Source of the DNA: Kaistella sp. 97-N-M2
Lineage (GTDB): Bacteria; Bacteroidota; Bacteroidia; Flavobacteriales; Weeksellaceae
Assembly (NCBI RefSeq): GCF_021513235.1
Contig: NZ_CP090976.1
Coordinates: forward strand, 1,550,001-1,614,000
Reading direction: 5' to 3'
Length of the DNA: 64,000 nt
Part shown: positions 10,571 to 19,071 of the stretch, piece by piece
Position numbering within the stretch: the first letter of the stretch is position 1
Layout: each line of letters opens with the position of its first letter
Position numbers and translations under genes: made by a program
The notes under the pieces: model-generated
What the model was told of the DNA's origin: nothing
The model's input: only the letters and a program-made list of their open reading frames with translations
The model's database searches: none

Positions 10571-11530
10571 ATGAAAAAAATACTTTTTGGATTTTCGGTG
10601 TTCTTTGTAACGTTGATTTCCGCGCAGAATTATCCGGATTATTATCCGAGCAGCACAAACACTAATAGCTACTATGGCGATGAGGACGATGAGTTCTTTT
10701 TTCCCGAAGATTATTACTACGAATATCCTTCTGATTACTATACACAGGATTTTTATCAAAGTTCTTATAATGATTACCGCCAAAGCATTTATGATATCAA
10801 CTGGAACCGCTTTTTCCGAAGCAACAGACTGGCGCCGTGGCAGGTGGAGCAGATCATTATGCTCAACAACAGCTATCCGTCATATTCCGTCTGGAATTCT
10901 TATTACAGATATAATCCGGACAGATGGTATTACGACCGGTTTTATGCGTTGGAAAGAATATTGGGACCACGGGTTTTCGTCGTTTTTCAAAACAGTTATT
11001 ACAATGGGTATAACCCGATCATTTACTATCAGAATTACAGAAGACAACATTATGTGACCAATATTTATGTAGTGCCAAGATACCGTAATATCAACATTAA
11101 CCGCTATCGGGTGGACCGCACACAATATCATCAAACAAATCCGCGCACTCAGATCGGTTTTACGAATACTCCGCGAAAATCCACGGACGGTCGTTTCCGA
11201 ACCAGTCCCATGCAAAACAATTCAAATAACAGCGGCTTTCGAAGTGATTCAGGTCTGCAAAATACTTCCGGGAACAGCGGCTTTAGAAATGACACCGGAA
11301 CACGAACCCAAAATCTTCCCCAAAACGAAAATTCGGGGATAAGAAATAATTCAGGTACACGAACTGAAACGGCAACGTCTAATAATAACGGTGGTTTCAG
11401 AAGTAATGACTCCGGTTTGCGAAATGTCGCGCCGCAGCGAAAAATCGAAAGCAATTCCGGGTCGCAGCGGAAACAGGCGCCTGTACAAAGAACTTCCAAT
11501 AGATCGGGACAGCGGTTTACTTCGCAATAG
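10571..11530 (+). CDS. Exported Tyr/Asn-rich protein with degenerate C-terminal repeats
   Basis: I do not recognise a named family. An N-terminal signal peptide is clear (MKKILFGFSVFFVTLISAQ, cleavage probably after SAQ). The mature protein starts with a highly acidic Tyr/Asp/Glu stretch, continues with a Tyr/Arg/Asn-rich middle region (about residues 60-190), and ends with a Ser/Asn/Gly-rich tail (about 200-310) in which short units of the type NSGFRSDSG, NSGFRNDTG, NSGIRNNSG and NGGFRSNDSG recur. Such a tail suggests an unstructured, surface or periplasmic protein. No lipobox and no typical T9SS C-terminal domain were seen. It is a single-gene unit, flanked by terminators. Confidence 0.8.
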   Translation: MKKILFGFSVFFVTLISAQNYPDYYPSSTNTNSYYGDEDDEFFFPEDYYYEYPSDYYTQDFYQSSYNDYRQSIYDINWNRFFRSNRLAPWQVEQIIMLNNSYPSYSVWNSYYRYNPDRWYYDRFYALERILGPRVFVVFQNSYYNGYNPIIYYQNYRRQHYVTNIYVVPRYRNININRYRVDRTQYHQTNPRTQIGFTNTPRKSTDGRFRTSPMQNNSNNSGFRSDSGLQNTSGNSGFRNDTGTRTQNLPQNENSGIRNNSGTRTETATSNNNGGFRSNDSGLRNVAPQRKIESNSGSQRKQAPVQRTSNRSGQRFTSQ

Positions 11531-11554
11531 TTTTAGATTTATTGTTAACAATAC

Positions 11555-11587
11555 GAAAGAGCAGCGAGTGACACCTGCTCTTTTATT
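11555..11587 (+). terminator. Rho-independent terminator
   Basis: Hairpin with arms aaagagcag and ctgctcttt followed by Ts, 25 bases after the stop at 11530. Confidence 0.8.
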
Positions 11588-11755
11588 TTGAACGGAAATA
11601 TCTTAAAAATAGCCTTTATTTTAAAAAAGTAAATTCATAATGATTAGGTTTGTATTTTACCTGATATTTATTTTAACAAAAATTTATGAGGACCTTCTTT
11701 AACTACGACGTAAATAATTTATCAAAACATCAAATAACAACAAAATTGTAAAACA

Positions 11756-12172
11756 ATGAAAAAAATAATTTTAAGTGCAGCTTTCTTAGCGTTAGGAACA
11801 TTTGCGATGGCTCAGCAGAACACGTCCAAAATGCAGCAGAAGGATCCCGCGCAGATGGAGCAGAAAAGACAGGACAAAATGAAAATGATGCAATCGGAAC
11901 TAAACCTGTCTGATGCACAGATGACAAAGATCCAGGCATTACAGGAGAAAAAAATGGCGGAAAAAAGAGCAATGGCTCCGCAGGTGCAGGCCGAAAGAAA
12001 ATCGAAAATGGAGGCCATGAAAGCCAACCATGATCAGTGGAATAATGAAATGAAGCAAATCTTAACGCCGGAGCAGTATCAAAAGTGGGAAACCAGCAAA
12101 AAAGATAAAATGCAAAATAAACGTAAAAACATGCAGCACCATCAAATGATGAAAATGCCTGCGAAAAACTAG
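11756..12172 (+). CDS. Periplasmic Met/Lys/Gln-rich helical protein, Spy/LTXXQ-like
   Basis: A 138-residue protein with a clear signal peptide (MKKIILSAAFLALGTFAMAQ). The mature part is almost entirely charged alpha-helix, rich in Met, Lys, Gln and Glu, with two LTxxQ-type elements: LNLSDAQMTKIQALQEKK near residue 50 and ILTPEQYQKWE near residue 108. This arrangement resembles the Spy/CpxP class of periplasmic proteins, which act as chaperones or metal-stress sensors; the assignment is from pattern only and the substrate is unknown. It is preceded by an AT-rich region of about 170 bases and followed by a strong terminator, so it is probably monocistronic. Confidence 0.75.
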   Translation: MKKIILSAAFLALGTFAMAQQNTSKMQQKDPAQMEQKRQDKMKMMQSELNLSDAQMTKIQALQEKKMAEKRAMAPQVQAERKSKMEAMKANHDQWNNEMKQILTPEQYQKWETSKKDKMQNKRKNMQHHQMMKMPAKN

Positions 12173-12198
12173 TTCATAATTTTAGTTTTTTTAAGTGG

Positions 12199-12227
12199 AG
12201 CGGAAAATAAAATTTTCCGCTTTTTTT
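12199..12227 (+). terminator. Rho-independent terminator
   Basis: Perfect arms gcggaaaa and ttttccgc around a short loop, then seven Ts. The T run overlaps the last codon of the convergent helicase gene, leaving no spacer between the two units. Confidence 0.85.
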
Positions 12228-15200
12228 ATACATATACAATCCTGGTTTCCCGCACCGTTTTTCCTAATTTTTCGAGCACCCGCCGGTATTCGTCGAGCTG
12301 CAGTTGATGTTTTTCTTTTACGTCGCCCGTTTTAAAGTCAATTACAATAATTCCGTTTCCTGTGTCAATCATTCGGTCCGGACGATAAATCGCAGATTCG
12401 CCTTTTTCCGAAATCATAATGTCCTTCTCGTTAATAACCACTTGATTTTCAACAAAATATTTTGCGTAATCCTCATTTTTAATGATGGCATAAATTCTTT
12501 CGCTGATGTTCAATTTTTCTTCTTCGGTAATCGTTCCTTCTAAAACATAATTTTGCAGCGTTTTTTCAATGTCCTTTTCAGAATTGATTTGGGCTAAAAT
12601 TTCGTGCGTAAAAATCCCGATCCGTACCTTTTCGACCCTGTTTTGATAACTTTTTGAAGGCGTTGCAATTTTAATAGCCTCGGAATCTGATTTTTTTTCA
12701 CTTTTAAAATTGATGGGTTTCGTTAAAAGATCCGCGGTTTTTTCGCTGCCCCGCTTTTTCAGATGCTCTTCAGAAATATCATACAAATCAAAAGATAGAA
12801 CTTCTTCACCCTGCACATTTTTTGGAACTTTGCTCTGTAGAAAGTCGTAGATCTCCAGGTTGTTTTTAGTCTTGTTCGGTTTTTCGATGTAGAAAAAAAG
12901 CTGTTCCACCGCGCGGGTTGTCGCCACATATTGCAGACAGAAACGGTCGATTTTGTTTTGATAAATATTTTCCTGATTAAATTTTTCCATCCCCGCATCG
13001 TAGACCTCCAGTTCTTTGGCGAAAGCATTTACATTTACGGCGGACAAGCCGTTTTCCTCAATATCCAGCCAGTTGGTGAATTTGGCATCTTTATGCGCAT
13101 TTTGCATGGGTAAAAAAACCACCGGAAACTCCAGACCTTTGGCTTTATGAATCGTCATCAACTTCACCGCATCCAGATTGTCTGATGCCTGAATAGTCGT
13201 CGATTGGCCCTCTTCCTCCCAAAAGCGTAAAAAATCTTTCAGCGTAGAACCTGTATTTTGGGAATATGCATAAAGCATTTCGAGATAGTTGAAAAGGAAA
13301 TCGGTCTCCTTGTTTTGAACAGAAAATTCCTGTAAATAATTTTCAATGAAATTATAGAGATTCAGCTGCAGCACATGCGTGTTTTTAAGCTGAAGACCGT
13401 ATTTCTTTTCGATGAAATCCTCCATCGCATCTTTATTGCCGAGTTGAAGCATCTCCATCATATCAGCCGTAAAATCTACGATTTCGATTCGTCCTAAAAC
13501 CTTTAGATAGTAAAGCATTTTAACCGCAAACTGAAAATTCTTTGGGTTTTGTTCCCAGCGCAGATATTCGGTTAACGCTCTTAAGGTCGACGACAAATTT
13601 AATGTAAGTCCCGACTCAGAAATGGTCTTTATAAATTCTTCTTTACCCTGATAATTAATTTTTACATTACCCAGCAATTGGGAAAAACTAAAAATATCGA
13701 AATTTCCACGACACAAAATTGTGATGTCCGACAGCTTAAAACCATTGTTAATACAGGCCTGAAGATCGGTTTGCATCTTTCCCGCAACTTCTTCGTAAAA
13801 GATTGGTTTCGTGGCATTTTCAATTAAATTAATGCGTACGCGGCCCTCCAGTTTCGATTCTGCAAGTTGTTGCGAACCTTTTCCGAAAATTTCTTTATGT
13901 TCTTCTAACGTGTGATCGGAAAAATACAGATACATCTGATTGTTAAAATCGACGATATTTTTCGCGCTGCGCCAGTTGCTTCCTAAATTTTCCAGTTCTG
14001 CAAGAACCAAAGATTTTTCCTTTTTATTAATGATGTCGAGCATAAGTTTCGAATCGCCGCCCCGAAACCGATAAATGCTTTGTTTTGGGTCGCCCACAAG
14101 CGTAAAGCTCATCTCGTTCGACGAGATCGCGTGGTCGCGCAGCGGAATAAAATTTTGCCATTGCAGGAAAGAAGTATCCTGAAATTCATCAAAGAAATAG
14201 TGGGAAAATTTGGTTCCCACCTTTTCATAGATAAAGGAGGAAGGTTCTTCGCGCAGGTTTTCGTGAATTAAAATGTTGAATTTAGAAAGTAAAACCAAAT
14301 CGTTTTCCGCCTCGATTTCTGCCAGTTTATCCTGAATGTCTTTATTTACTTTTAGGGGCAAAATCGCCTGCAGAATTTTTTCCTTTTTTTGGGAAAGGAT
14401 GTAATTGATGATGATCTTCAGTCTGCTTTCCAGCAGGTAATCGATAATTTCCAGTATTTCACCTTCCCTGTTCTTGCTGGTAGCAGAGGCCCCCGCGCGG
14501 AATTTACTGAGTGCAGTATCTTCATTGGATGGAAAGGGAAAATCTTTACGCTCCGCCTTATAATATTTAAGAGCTTCAAAGAAAAATTTAGCAATGCTGT
14601 TGCTGTTTCCGCCCGCGAAATCTCCAATCTGAAGACTTTTTTCCTGCATAATTTGGATGCCGCTTTCCAGCAGTTCAATATTTTCCTTTTTGAGGTTTCT
14701 TAGATCTTCTCGAAGGTTATTTTTGGATTTTTCATACACTTCCCAATCGAAATCTTTGTTCTCGTGGAGGCGGAAATAATGTTTGTCCTGCACGTATTCT
14801 TTTGCCGAATCATAAAGGGTTTTGTTGAGGTTAACGCGGTCGTTGTTATCTAAACTGTAATTCACAAAATCCATAAATGCGCCGGAAACCTGGGTGTTTT
14901 CTCCGATATCTTCCAGCATTTTATCCACGGCTTCCAGAAGGAACGGTTCCGGATTAATTTCCAGATTGAAGTTTTGCGCCAAGCCCAATTCATAGGAAAA
15001 ACTGCGCACCAAACGCGCGTTAAATTTATCAATTGTACCTATATTCAAAATGGAGTAGTGGTGCAGCACATAATCCAGAATCTTTTTCGAACGCTGATGA
15101 AGTTCGGGTAGCGAAACCGAATAGCCCTGATTTTTCAGTTTTATCTGTATGTTGATCAAATCCTGGTTCGTTTGGTAGGAGTCCGCAGAGAAGTCTTTCA

Positions 15201-15387
15201 GCCACTCGATGATCCGTTGCTTCATTTCGTTTGCGGCCTTATTGGTAAACGTTAAAGCAAGAATATTCCGAATTTTATCGGGTTGCGAAGGATGCTTTAG
15301 GCAAATTGCTAAAAGATTCTGTACCAGCGCGTACGTTTTTCCCGAACCTGCGGAAGCGTTAATAACGGTATAATTTTTTTGCAGCAT
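12226..15387 (-). CDS. UvrD/AddA-type helicase-nuclease (RecB-like exonuclease subunit)
   Basis: A 1,053-residue superfamily 1A helicase fused to a C-terminal nuclease, as in AddA/RecB that process DNA double-strand ends for recombination. Visible motifs: Walker A NASAGSGKTYALV at residues 9-21, motif Ia LTFTNKAANEMKQR, Walker B FDEFQDTSF at Asp400-Glu401, GDPKQSIYRFRGGD, motif V TIHKAKGLEFPVVF, and a PD-(D/E)XK site with Asp near 1017 and Lys near 1019 in VIDFKTG followed by QLDEYRR. AddA normally pairs with AddB; no AddB-like gene is adjacent. The start is the ATG at 15387, divergent from rpsU. The family also includes stand-alone UvrD-nuclease proteins of Bacteroidota, so the AddA label is by similarity of layout. 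Confidence 0.88.
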   Translation of the reverse strand: MLQKNYTVINASAGSGKTYALVQNLLAICLKHPSQPDKIRNILALTFTNKAANEMKQRIIEWLKDFSADSYQTNQDLINIQIKLKNQGYSVSLPELHQRSKKILDYVLHHYSILNIGTIDKFNARLVRSFSYELGLAQNFNLEINPEPFLLEAVDKMLEDIGENTQVSGAFMDFVNYSLDNNDRVNLNKTLYDSAKEYVQDKHYFRLHENKDFDWEVYEKSKNNLREDLRNLKKENIELLESGIQIMQEKSLQIGDFAGGNSNSIAKFFFEALKYYKAERKDFPFPSNEDTALSKFRAGASATSKNREGEILEIIDYLLESRLKIIINYILSQKKEKILQAILPLKVNKDIQDKLAEIEAENDLVLLSKFNILIHENLREEPSSFIYEKVGTKFSHYFFDEFQDTSFLQWQNFIPLRDHAISSNEMSFTLVGDPKQSIYRFRGGDSKLMLDIINKKEKSLVLAELENLGSNWRSAKNIVDFNNQMYLYFSDHTLEEHKEIFGKGSQQLAESKLEGRVRINLIENATKPIFYEEVAGKMQTDLQACINNGFKLSDITILCRGNFDIFSFSQLLGNVKINYQGKEEFIKTISESGLTLNLSSTLRALTEYLRWEQNPKNFQFAVKMLYYLKVLGRIEIVDFTADMMEMLQLGNKDAMEDFIEKKYGLQLKNTHVLQLNLYNFIENYLQEFSVQNKETDFLFNYLEMLYAYSQNTGSTLKDFLRFWEEEGQSTTIQASDNLDAVKLMTIHKAKGLEFPVVFLPMQNAHKDAKFTNWLDIEENGLSAVNVNAFAKELEVYDAGMEKFNQENIYQNKIDRFCLQYVATTRAVEQLFFYIEKPNKTKNNLEIYDFLQSKVPKNVQGEEVLSFDLYDISEEHLKKRGSEKTADLLTKPINFKSEKKSDSEAIKIATPSKSYQNRVEKVRIGIFTHEILAQINSEKDIEKTLQNYVLEGTITEEEKLNISERIYAIIKNEDYAKYFVENQVVINEKDIMISEKGESAIYRPDRMIDTGNGIIVIDFKTGDVKEKHQLQLDEYRRVLEKLGKTVRETRIVYV

Positions 15388-15420
15388 AAGAAATAATTGA
15401 GTTTAAATGTACCAAATAAT

Positions 15421-15450
15421 TTGTCATTCAGAAAAAAAAACTTACTTTTG
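15421..15450 (+). promoter_or_regulatory. Promoter of rpsU
   Basis: TTG at 15421-15423 and TACTTTTG at 15443-15450 with 19 bases between fit the Bacteroidota promoter consensus very well; the start codon follows 23 bases later. Confidence 0.8.
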
Positions 15451-15473
15451 CAATCCAAAATGAGATGTAAATT

Positions 15474-15671
15474 ATGTTAATAATCCCAGTAAAAGATGGT
15501 GAATCCATCGACAGAGCCTTAAAAAAATATAAAAGGAAATTTGACAAAACAGGAACTATCAGAGCTCTTAGAAGTCGTCAACAATTCAACAAGCCGTCTG
15601 TTGTTAAAAGACAGGCGAATGTGAAAGCTGCTCACAAGCAAAGAAATTTGAGCAAGGAAGAACAGGCTTAA
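15474..15671 (+). CDS. rpsU: Ribosomal protein S21
   Basis: Small basic protein of the 30S subunit, 65 residues, close to the usual size. Family pattern: MLIIPVKDGESIDRALKKYKRKFDKTG, followed by the R-rich helix and a lysine-rich tail. In Bacteroidota bS21 has been linked to anti-Shine-Dalgarno sequestration and translation control (general knowledge). It has its own strong promoter and its own terminator, so it is monocistronic although xerC follows on the same strand. Confidence 0.95.
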   Translation: MLIIPVKDGESIDRALKKYKRKFDKTGTIRALRSRQQFNKPSVVKRQANVKAAHKQRNLSKEEQA

Positions 15672-15698
15672 GTCAAAATTTTCTCCGCAAAATACTGA

Positions 15699-15739
15699 AA
15701 TCACTTTTCAAATACTTATATTTGAAGAGTGATTTTTTT
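15699..15739 (+). terminator. Rho-independent terminator after rpsU
   Basis: Imperfect arms atcacttttcaaata and tatttgaagagtgat are followed by seven Ts. The xerC start codon is only about 10 bases further on, so xerC must be transcribed by read-through or from a start inside this region. Confidence 0.8.
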
Positions 15740-15747
15740 GTTGGTAT

Positions 15748-16641
15748 ATGATGATAGAAAGGTTTTTAGATTATATTTCGGTGGAAAAACGGTATTCACC
15801 ACACACTTTAACGAGCTACAGCAAAGATCTGAAGGATTTTTCTGTTTTTTTGTTGAAAACAGAAGCGCACCAAGATTATCATCTCGTCGATAAAAAGATC
15901 ATCCGTAATTTTATGGTAGAGCTCACGGAAAAAGAAATTTCCAAACGTTCCATCAACCGGAAACTCTCTTCTCTGCGGAGTTTTTACTTATTTCTGTTGA
16001 AAGTTGGCCACGTGCAGGTTTCTCCTTTAGAAAACATTCAGTCCTTAAAATTTTACGCCGAAAAACAAATTCCTTTTTCCGAAGAGGAAATGAATAATCA
16101 TCAGCTCGAAAAATTTCACCCGGCGAAAAGCAGTTTTCTGAAAGAGCTGATCATCGAAACGCTGTATCAGACCGGAATGCGCCGGGCAGAACTCGTAAAT
16201 TTACTGGTGGAGAATGTGGATTTCGGTAAAAAAGAAATTAAAGTCATCGGTAAAGGCAATAAGGCACGCATCATTCCAATCGCCGAAAAACTGGGGCTTG
16301 GTTTTGAAAAATATTTGATGGAGAGAAAGCCGTTGAAAGAGTGGGAGATGTACTTTTTCATTAATGCTAAAGGCAAAAAACTCACGGACAAATTTGTCTA
16401 TTCTGCCGTAAATTCCTACCTTAGTCTTGTAACTTCCAAGAAGAAAAAAAGTCCCCATATTTTAAGACACAGTTTTGCAACGCACGTCTTAGAGCATGGG
16501 GCTGAAATTTCTAAAGTGAAGAAGTTAATGGGTCATTCGTCGCTTGCCTCCACGCAGGTTTATACGAGTGCCAATATTGAACAATTGAAAAAAGTGTTTA
16601 ACAATGCCCATCCCCGGGCGAAAAAAAATGTAAATTTATGA
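15748..16641 (+). CDS. xerC: Tyrosine recombinase XerC/XerD type
   Basis: Site-specific tyrosine recombinase of 297 residues, the usual Xer length, which resolves chromosome dimers at dif. It has an N-terminal SAM-like core-binding domain (about 1-85) and a catalytic domain with all key residues: Arg145 in TGMRRAEL, Lys in VIGKGNKARIIP, His237 and Arg240 in HILRHSFATH, His263 in MGHSS, and the nucleophile Tyr272 in TQVYTSANI. XerC and XerD cannot be told apart from this sequence alone. The stop codon overlaps the hpf start codon by four bases (ATGA), so the two are translationally coupled. Confidence 0.93.
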   Translation: MMIERFLDYISVEKRYSPHTLTSYSKDLKDFSVFLLKTEAHQDYHLVDKKIIRNFMVELTEKEISKRSINRKLSSLRSFYLFLLKVGHVQVSPLENIQSLKFYAEKQIPFSEEEMNNHQLEKFHPAKSSFLKELIIETLYQTGMRRAELVNLLVENVDFGKKEIKVIGKGNKARIIPIAEKLGLGFEKYLMERKPLKEWEMYFFINAKGKKLTDKFVYSAVNSYLSLVTSKKKKSPHILRHSFATHVLEHGAEISKVKKLMGHSSLASTQVYTSANIEQLKKVFNNAHPRAKKNVNL

Positions 16642-16928
16642 AAATTTCAGTACAGTCAATGGGATTGACGCCACATTCGCCTCTTGAAGAACATATTGAG
16701 AAAAAATTGAGCAAACTTGAAAATTATTACGACAAGATTGTAGAGTGCAAAGTTTTTTTAAAAGTTGAAAACAAATCGGATAAGGAAAATAAGACGGTAG
16801 AGATTTTATTAGGCGTTCCCGGTGACGATTTGATGGTAAAAAAGACCACTGCGAGTTTTGAAGAGAGTTTAGACCTTTGTGCTGAGGTTGCTAAAAAGCT
16901 GCTAATCAAGAAAAAAGAATTAGCCTAA
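16638..16928 (+). CDS. hpf: Ribosome hibernation-promoting factor, short form (HPF/RaiA)
   Basis: A 96-residue protein with the S30AE/HPF fold pattern: MKISVQSMGLTPHSPLEEHIEKKL at the start, KVENKSDKENKTVEILLGVPG in the middle, and an acidic helix ending in Lys-rich residues. Short HPF/RaiA binds the 30S decoding centre in stationary phase and, in E. coli, promotes 100S ribosome formation. No long-form C-terminal dimerisation domain is present. The start overlaps the end of xerC. Confidence 0.9.
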   Translation: MKISVQSMGLTPHSPLEEHIEKKLSKLENYYDKIVECKVFLKVENKSDKENKTVEILLGVPGDDLMVKKTTASFEESLDLCAEVAKKLLIKKKELA

Positions 16929-16958
16929 AAAAAAATATTAAAATATCTTATAAATAAT

Positions 16959-16990
16959 TTGCAGATTTCAAAAAAACTCACTTATATTTG
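16959..16990 (+). promoter_or_regulatory. Promoter of the tRNA-Thr/tRNA-Tyr unit
   Basis: TTG at 16959-16961 and TATATTTG at 16983-16990, 21 bases apart, precede the first tRNA by about 40 bases. Confidence 0.75.
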
Positions 16991-17029
16991 CACTCGCAAA
17001 AAGAGATAAGTAGTTCTTTAAAAATCTTT

Positions 17030-17103
17030 GCCTCCGTAGCTCAGCTGGCTAGAGCAGCTGATTTGTAATCAGCAGGTCGTGGGTTCGAGTCCCTCTGGAG
17101 GCT
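17030..17103 (+). tRNA. tRNA-Thr (TGT)
   Basis: 74-base cloverleaf: acceptor arms GCCTCCG/TGGAGGC allow full pairing with one G-U, T arm GTGGGTTCGAGTCCC, anticodon loop TTTGTAA with anticodon TGT at 17064-17066. The 3' CCA is not encoded. Confidence 0.95.
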
Positions 17104-17122
17104 CACGTAAAAAATAAAAATT

Positions 17123-17205
17123 GGGGAGGTTCCAGAGTGGCCAAATGGATCAGACTGTAACTCTGCTGTCTTACGACTTCGTAGGTTCGAATCCTACCCT
17201 CCCCA
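17123..17205 (+). tRNA. tRNA-Tyr (GTA)
   Basis: 83-base class II tRNA with a long variable arm, acceptor arms GGGGAGG/CCTCCCC, anticodon GTA in the loop CTGTAAC. It follows tRNA-Thr by 19 bases and is probably on the same transcript. Confidence 0.95.
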
Positions 17206-17228
17206 CATTTTTTATGATTACTTAGTTT

Positions 17229-17258
17229 TTGCGAACTTGTAAATTTATTGTAGATTTG
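17229..17258 (+). promoter_or_regulatory. Promoter upstream of tRNA-Gly
   Basis: TTG at 17229-17231 and TAGATTTG at 17251-17258 with 19 bases between, 36 bases before tRNA-Gly. It splits the tRNA cluster into two units. Confidence 0.7.
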
Positions 17259-17294
17259 CAAACCGTTTACCAACAGTTTTTGGAAAACAAAAAT

Positions 17295-17367
17295 GCGGAA
17301 GTAGCTCAGTTGGTAGAGCGTCAGCCTTCCAAGCTGAATGTCGCGAGTTCGACCCTCGTCTTCCGCT
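17295..17367 (+). tRNA. tRNA-Gly (TCC)
   Basis: 73-base cloverleaf, acceptor arms GCGGAAG/CTTCCGC, anticodon stem TCAGC/GCTGA with loop CTTCCAA giving anticodon TCC. CCA is not encoded. Confidence 0.95.
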
Positions 17368-17372
17368 CTCTA

Positions 17373-17409
17373 AAATCACAACCAACATACCGGCTTGTGA
17401 TTTTTTTTT
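17373..17409 (+). terminator. Terminator-like hairpin between tRNA-Gly and tRNA-Thr(GGT)
   Basis: Arms aaatcacaa and ttgtgattt are followed by a run of Ts. Only about nine bases separate it from tRNA-Thr(GGT), which leaves no space for a separate promoter (see findings). Confidence 0.75.
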
Positions 17410-17417
17410 AATTTATT

Positions 17418-17489
17418 GCCGACTTAGCTCAGGGGTAGAGCGTTTCCTTGGTAAGGAAGAGGTCGTGAGTTCAAATCTCATAGTTGGCT
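17418..17489 (+). tRNA. tRNA-Thr (GGT)
   Basis: 72-base cloverleaf, acceptor arms GCCGACT/AGTTGGC, anticodon loop TTGGTAA giving anticodon GGT. CCA is not encoded. Confidence 0.95.
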
Positions 17490-17494
17490 CTTAG

Positions 17495-17525
17495 AAATCT
17501 CTCAGATATTGGGAGATTTTTTTTG
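17495..17525 (+). terminator. Rho-independent terminator after the tRNA cluster
   Basis: Arms aaatctctc and gggagattt followed by eight Ts, directly after tRNA-Thr(GGT). Confidence 0.8.
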
Positions 17526-17689
17526 TTTAAGTAAAAGTAGTCTTTGCGCTAACTTTTAGAATACAATTAAAGAGACAATCCCCGTGTGCTTATTTATCAA
17601 CTTTTACTGTCTTTAAATTTTCAACAACAGGTTTATAATTTATATAAGGATTATCAAAGATTATATTTTTTCTCAAAGGGTGTGAATTT

Positions 17690-17718
17690 TTGTAAGAAAA
17701 TTATTTTCCGTAAATTTG
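17690..17718 (+). promoter_or_regulatory. tuf promoter P1
   Basis: TTG at 17690-17692 and TAAATTTG at 17711-17718, 18 bases apart, giving a leader of about 140 bases. Confidence 0.7.
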
Positions 17719-17794
17719 CAGTCCAATATTTTTAGCTTCGGCGCAGTTTTGCAATACGCAGTATTTTGAATTTTGAATTTTTTCCTAAAATAAA

Positions 17795-17824
17795 TTTTCA
17801 ATATTCAAAAAATTACTATATTTG
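17795..17824 (+). promoter_or_regulatory. tuf promoter P2
   Basis: TATATTTG at 17817-17824 is a full -7 match, followed by the GCA often seen at Bacteroidota start sites. The -33 box is weak (TTTTCA near 17795). The leader would be about 38 bases. Confidence 0.65.
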
Positions 17825-17867
17825 CACACTGAAAAATAAAATAATTAATTAATAAATAATTTATATC

Positions 17868-19055
17868 ATGGCAAAGGAAACGTTTAATCGTAGCAAACCG
17901 CATTTGAACATTGGTACCATCGGTCACGTAGACCATGGTAAAACTACACTTACTGCAGCAATCAGTAAAGTATTATCTGACAAAGGATTCGGAACAGCAA
18001 GAGATTTCTCTTCTATTGATTCTGCACCAGAAGAAAAAGAAAGAGGTATTACAATTAATACTTCACACATCGAATATGAAACTGCAAACAGACATTACGC
18101 TCACGTAGATTGTCCAGGTCACGCCGATTATGTAAAAAACATGGTTACAGGTGCTGCTCAAATGGACGGTGCTATCTTGGTAGTAGCTGCAACAGACGGA
18201 CCTATGCCTCAAACTAGAGAGCACATCCTTTTGTGTCGTCAGGTAAACGTACCTAGAATTGTTGTTTTTATGAACAAAGTTGATATGGTAGATGACGAAG
18301 AATTACTAGAGCTTGTTGAGCTTGAAGTAAGAGAACTTCTTTCTGCTTACGAATATGACGGTGATAACTCCCCGGTAATCCAGGGTTCTGCTTTAGGTGG
18401 ACTTAACGGAGATGACAAATGGGTAGCTAAAATCGACGAATTAATGGAGGCTGTAGATTCTTGGATCGAACTTCCAACAAGAGACGTTGACAAACCATTC
18501 TTGATGCCTATCGAAGATGTATTCTCTATTACAGGTCGTGGAACTGTAGCTACAGGAAGAATCGAAGCTGGTGTTATCAACACTGGAGACGGTGTAGATA
18601 TCGTAGGTATGGGTGATGAAAAATTAACTTCAACTGTAACCGGAGTAGAAATGTTCCGTAAAATCCTTGACAGAGGTGAAGCAGGAGATAACGTAGGTAT
18701 CCTATTAAGAGGTATTGAGAAAACCGATATCAAAAGAGGGATGGTTATCGTAAAATCCGGATCTGTAAAACCACACAAAAAATTCAAAGCTGAGGTTTAT
18801 ATCCTTTCTAAGGAAGAAGGTGGTCGTCACACTCCATTCCACAACAAGTATCGTCCACAGTTCTATGTAAGAACTACAGACGTTACAGGTGAGATCTTCT
18901 TGCCAGAAGGTGTAGAAATGGTAATGCCAGGAGATAACATCTCTATTACTGTAGAATTGTTACAGCCAATCGCTCTTAACGTAGGTCTTAGATTTGCGAT
19001 CAGAGAAGGAGGTAGAACAGTTGGAGCAGGTCAGGTAACTGAAATCTTAGATTAA
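17868..19055 (+). CDS. tuf: Elongation factor Tu
   Basis: GTPase that delivers aminoacyl-tRNA to the ribosome; 395 residues as usual. The G motifs are intact: [10 protein letters not shown] near residue 19, the RGITIN effector region, DCPGHADY, and NKVDMVDD. The codon choice is visibly different from that of neighbouring genes (regular GTA, CTT, AGA), as expected of a very highly expressed gene. Two tandem promoters precede it, and a perfect hairpin follows before tRNA-Trp. Only one copy is in this window. Confidence 0.98.
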   Translation: MAKETFNRSKPHLNIGTIGHVDHGKTTLTAAISKVLSDKGFGTARDFSSIDSAPEEKERGITINTSHIEYETANRHYAHVDCPGHADYVKNMVTGAAQMDGAILVVAATDGPMPQTREHILLCRQVNVPRIVVFMNKVDMVDDEELLELVELEVRELLSAYEYDGDNSPVIQGSALGGLNGDDKWVAKIDELMEAVDSWIELPTRDVDKPFLMPIEDVFSITGRGTVATGRIEAGVINTGDGVDIVGMGDEKLTSTVTGVEMFRKILDRGEAGDNVGILLRGIEKTDIKRGMVIVKSGSVKPHKKFKAEVYILSKEEGGRHTPFHNKYRPQFYVRTTDVTGEIFLPEGVEMVMPGDNISITVELLQPIALNVGLRFAIREGGRTVGAGQVTEILD

Positions 19056-19071
19056 TTCTAAACTAAATAAT

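Larger units (their letters stand above)
17526..17867 (+). other. tuf upstream region without a clear gene
   Basis: 342 bases between the tRNA terminator and tuf. It holds two tandem promoters (17690-17718 and 17795-17824) in its right half. The left half has no supported feature except a short minus-strand open stretch ending at about 17592 that looks faintly coding (see findings). Confidence 0.6.

Noticed and set aside
18347-18787. 146-codon open frame antisense to tuf
   Set aside because: It lies completely inside tuf; its open state follows from the biased codon use of a highly expressed gene, and the translation is Ser/Pro/Ile-rich without any domain.
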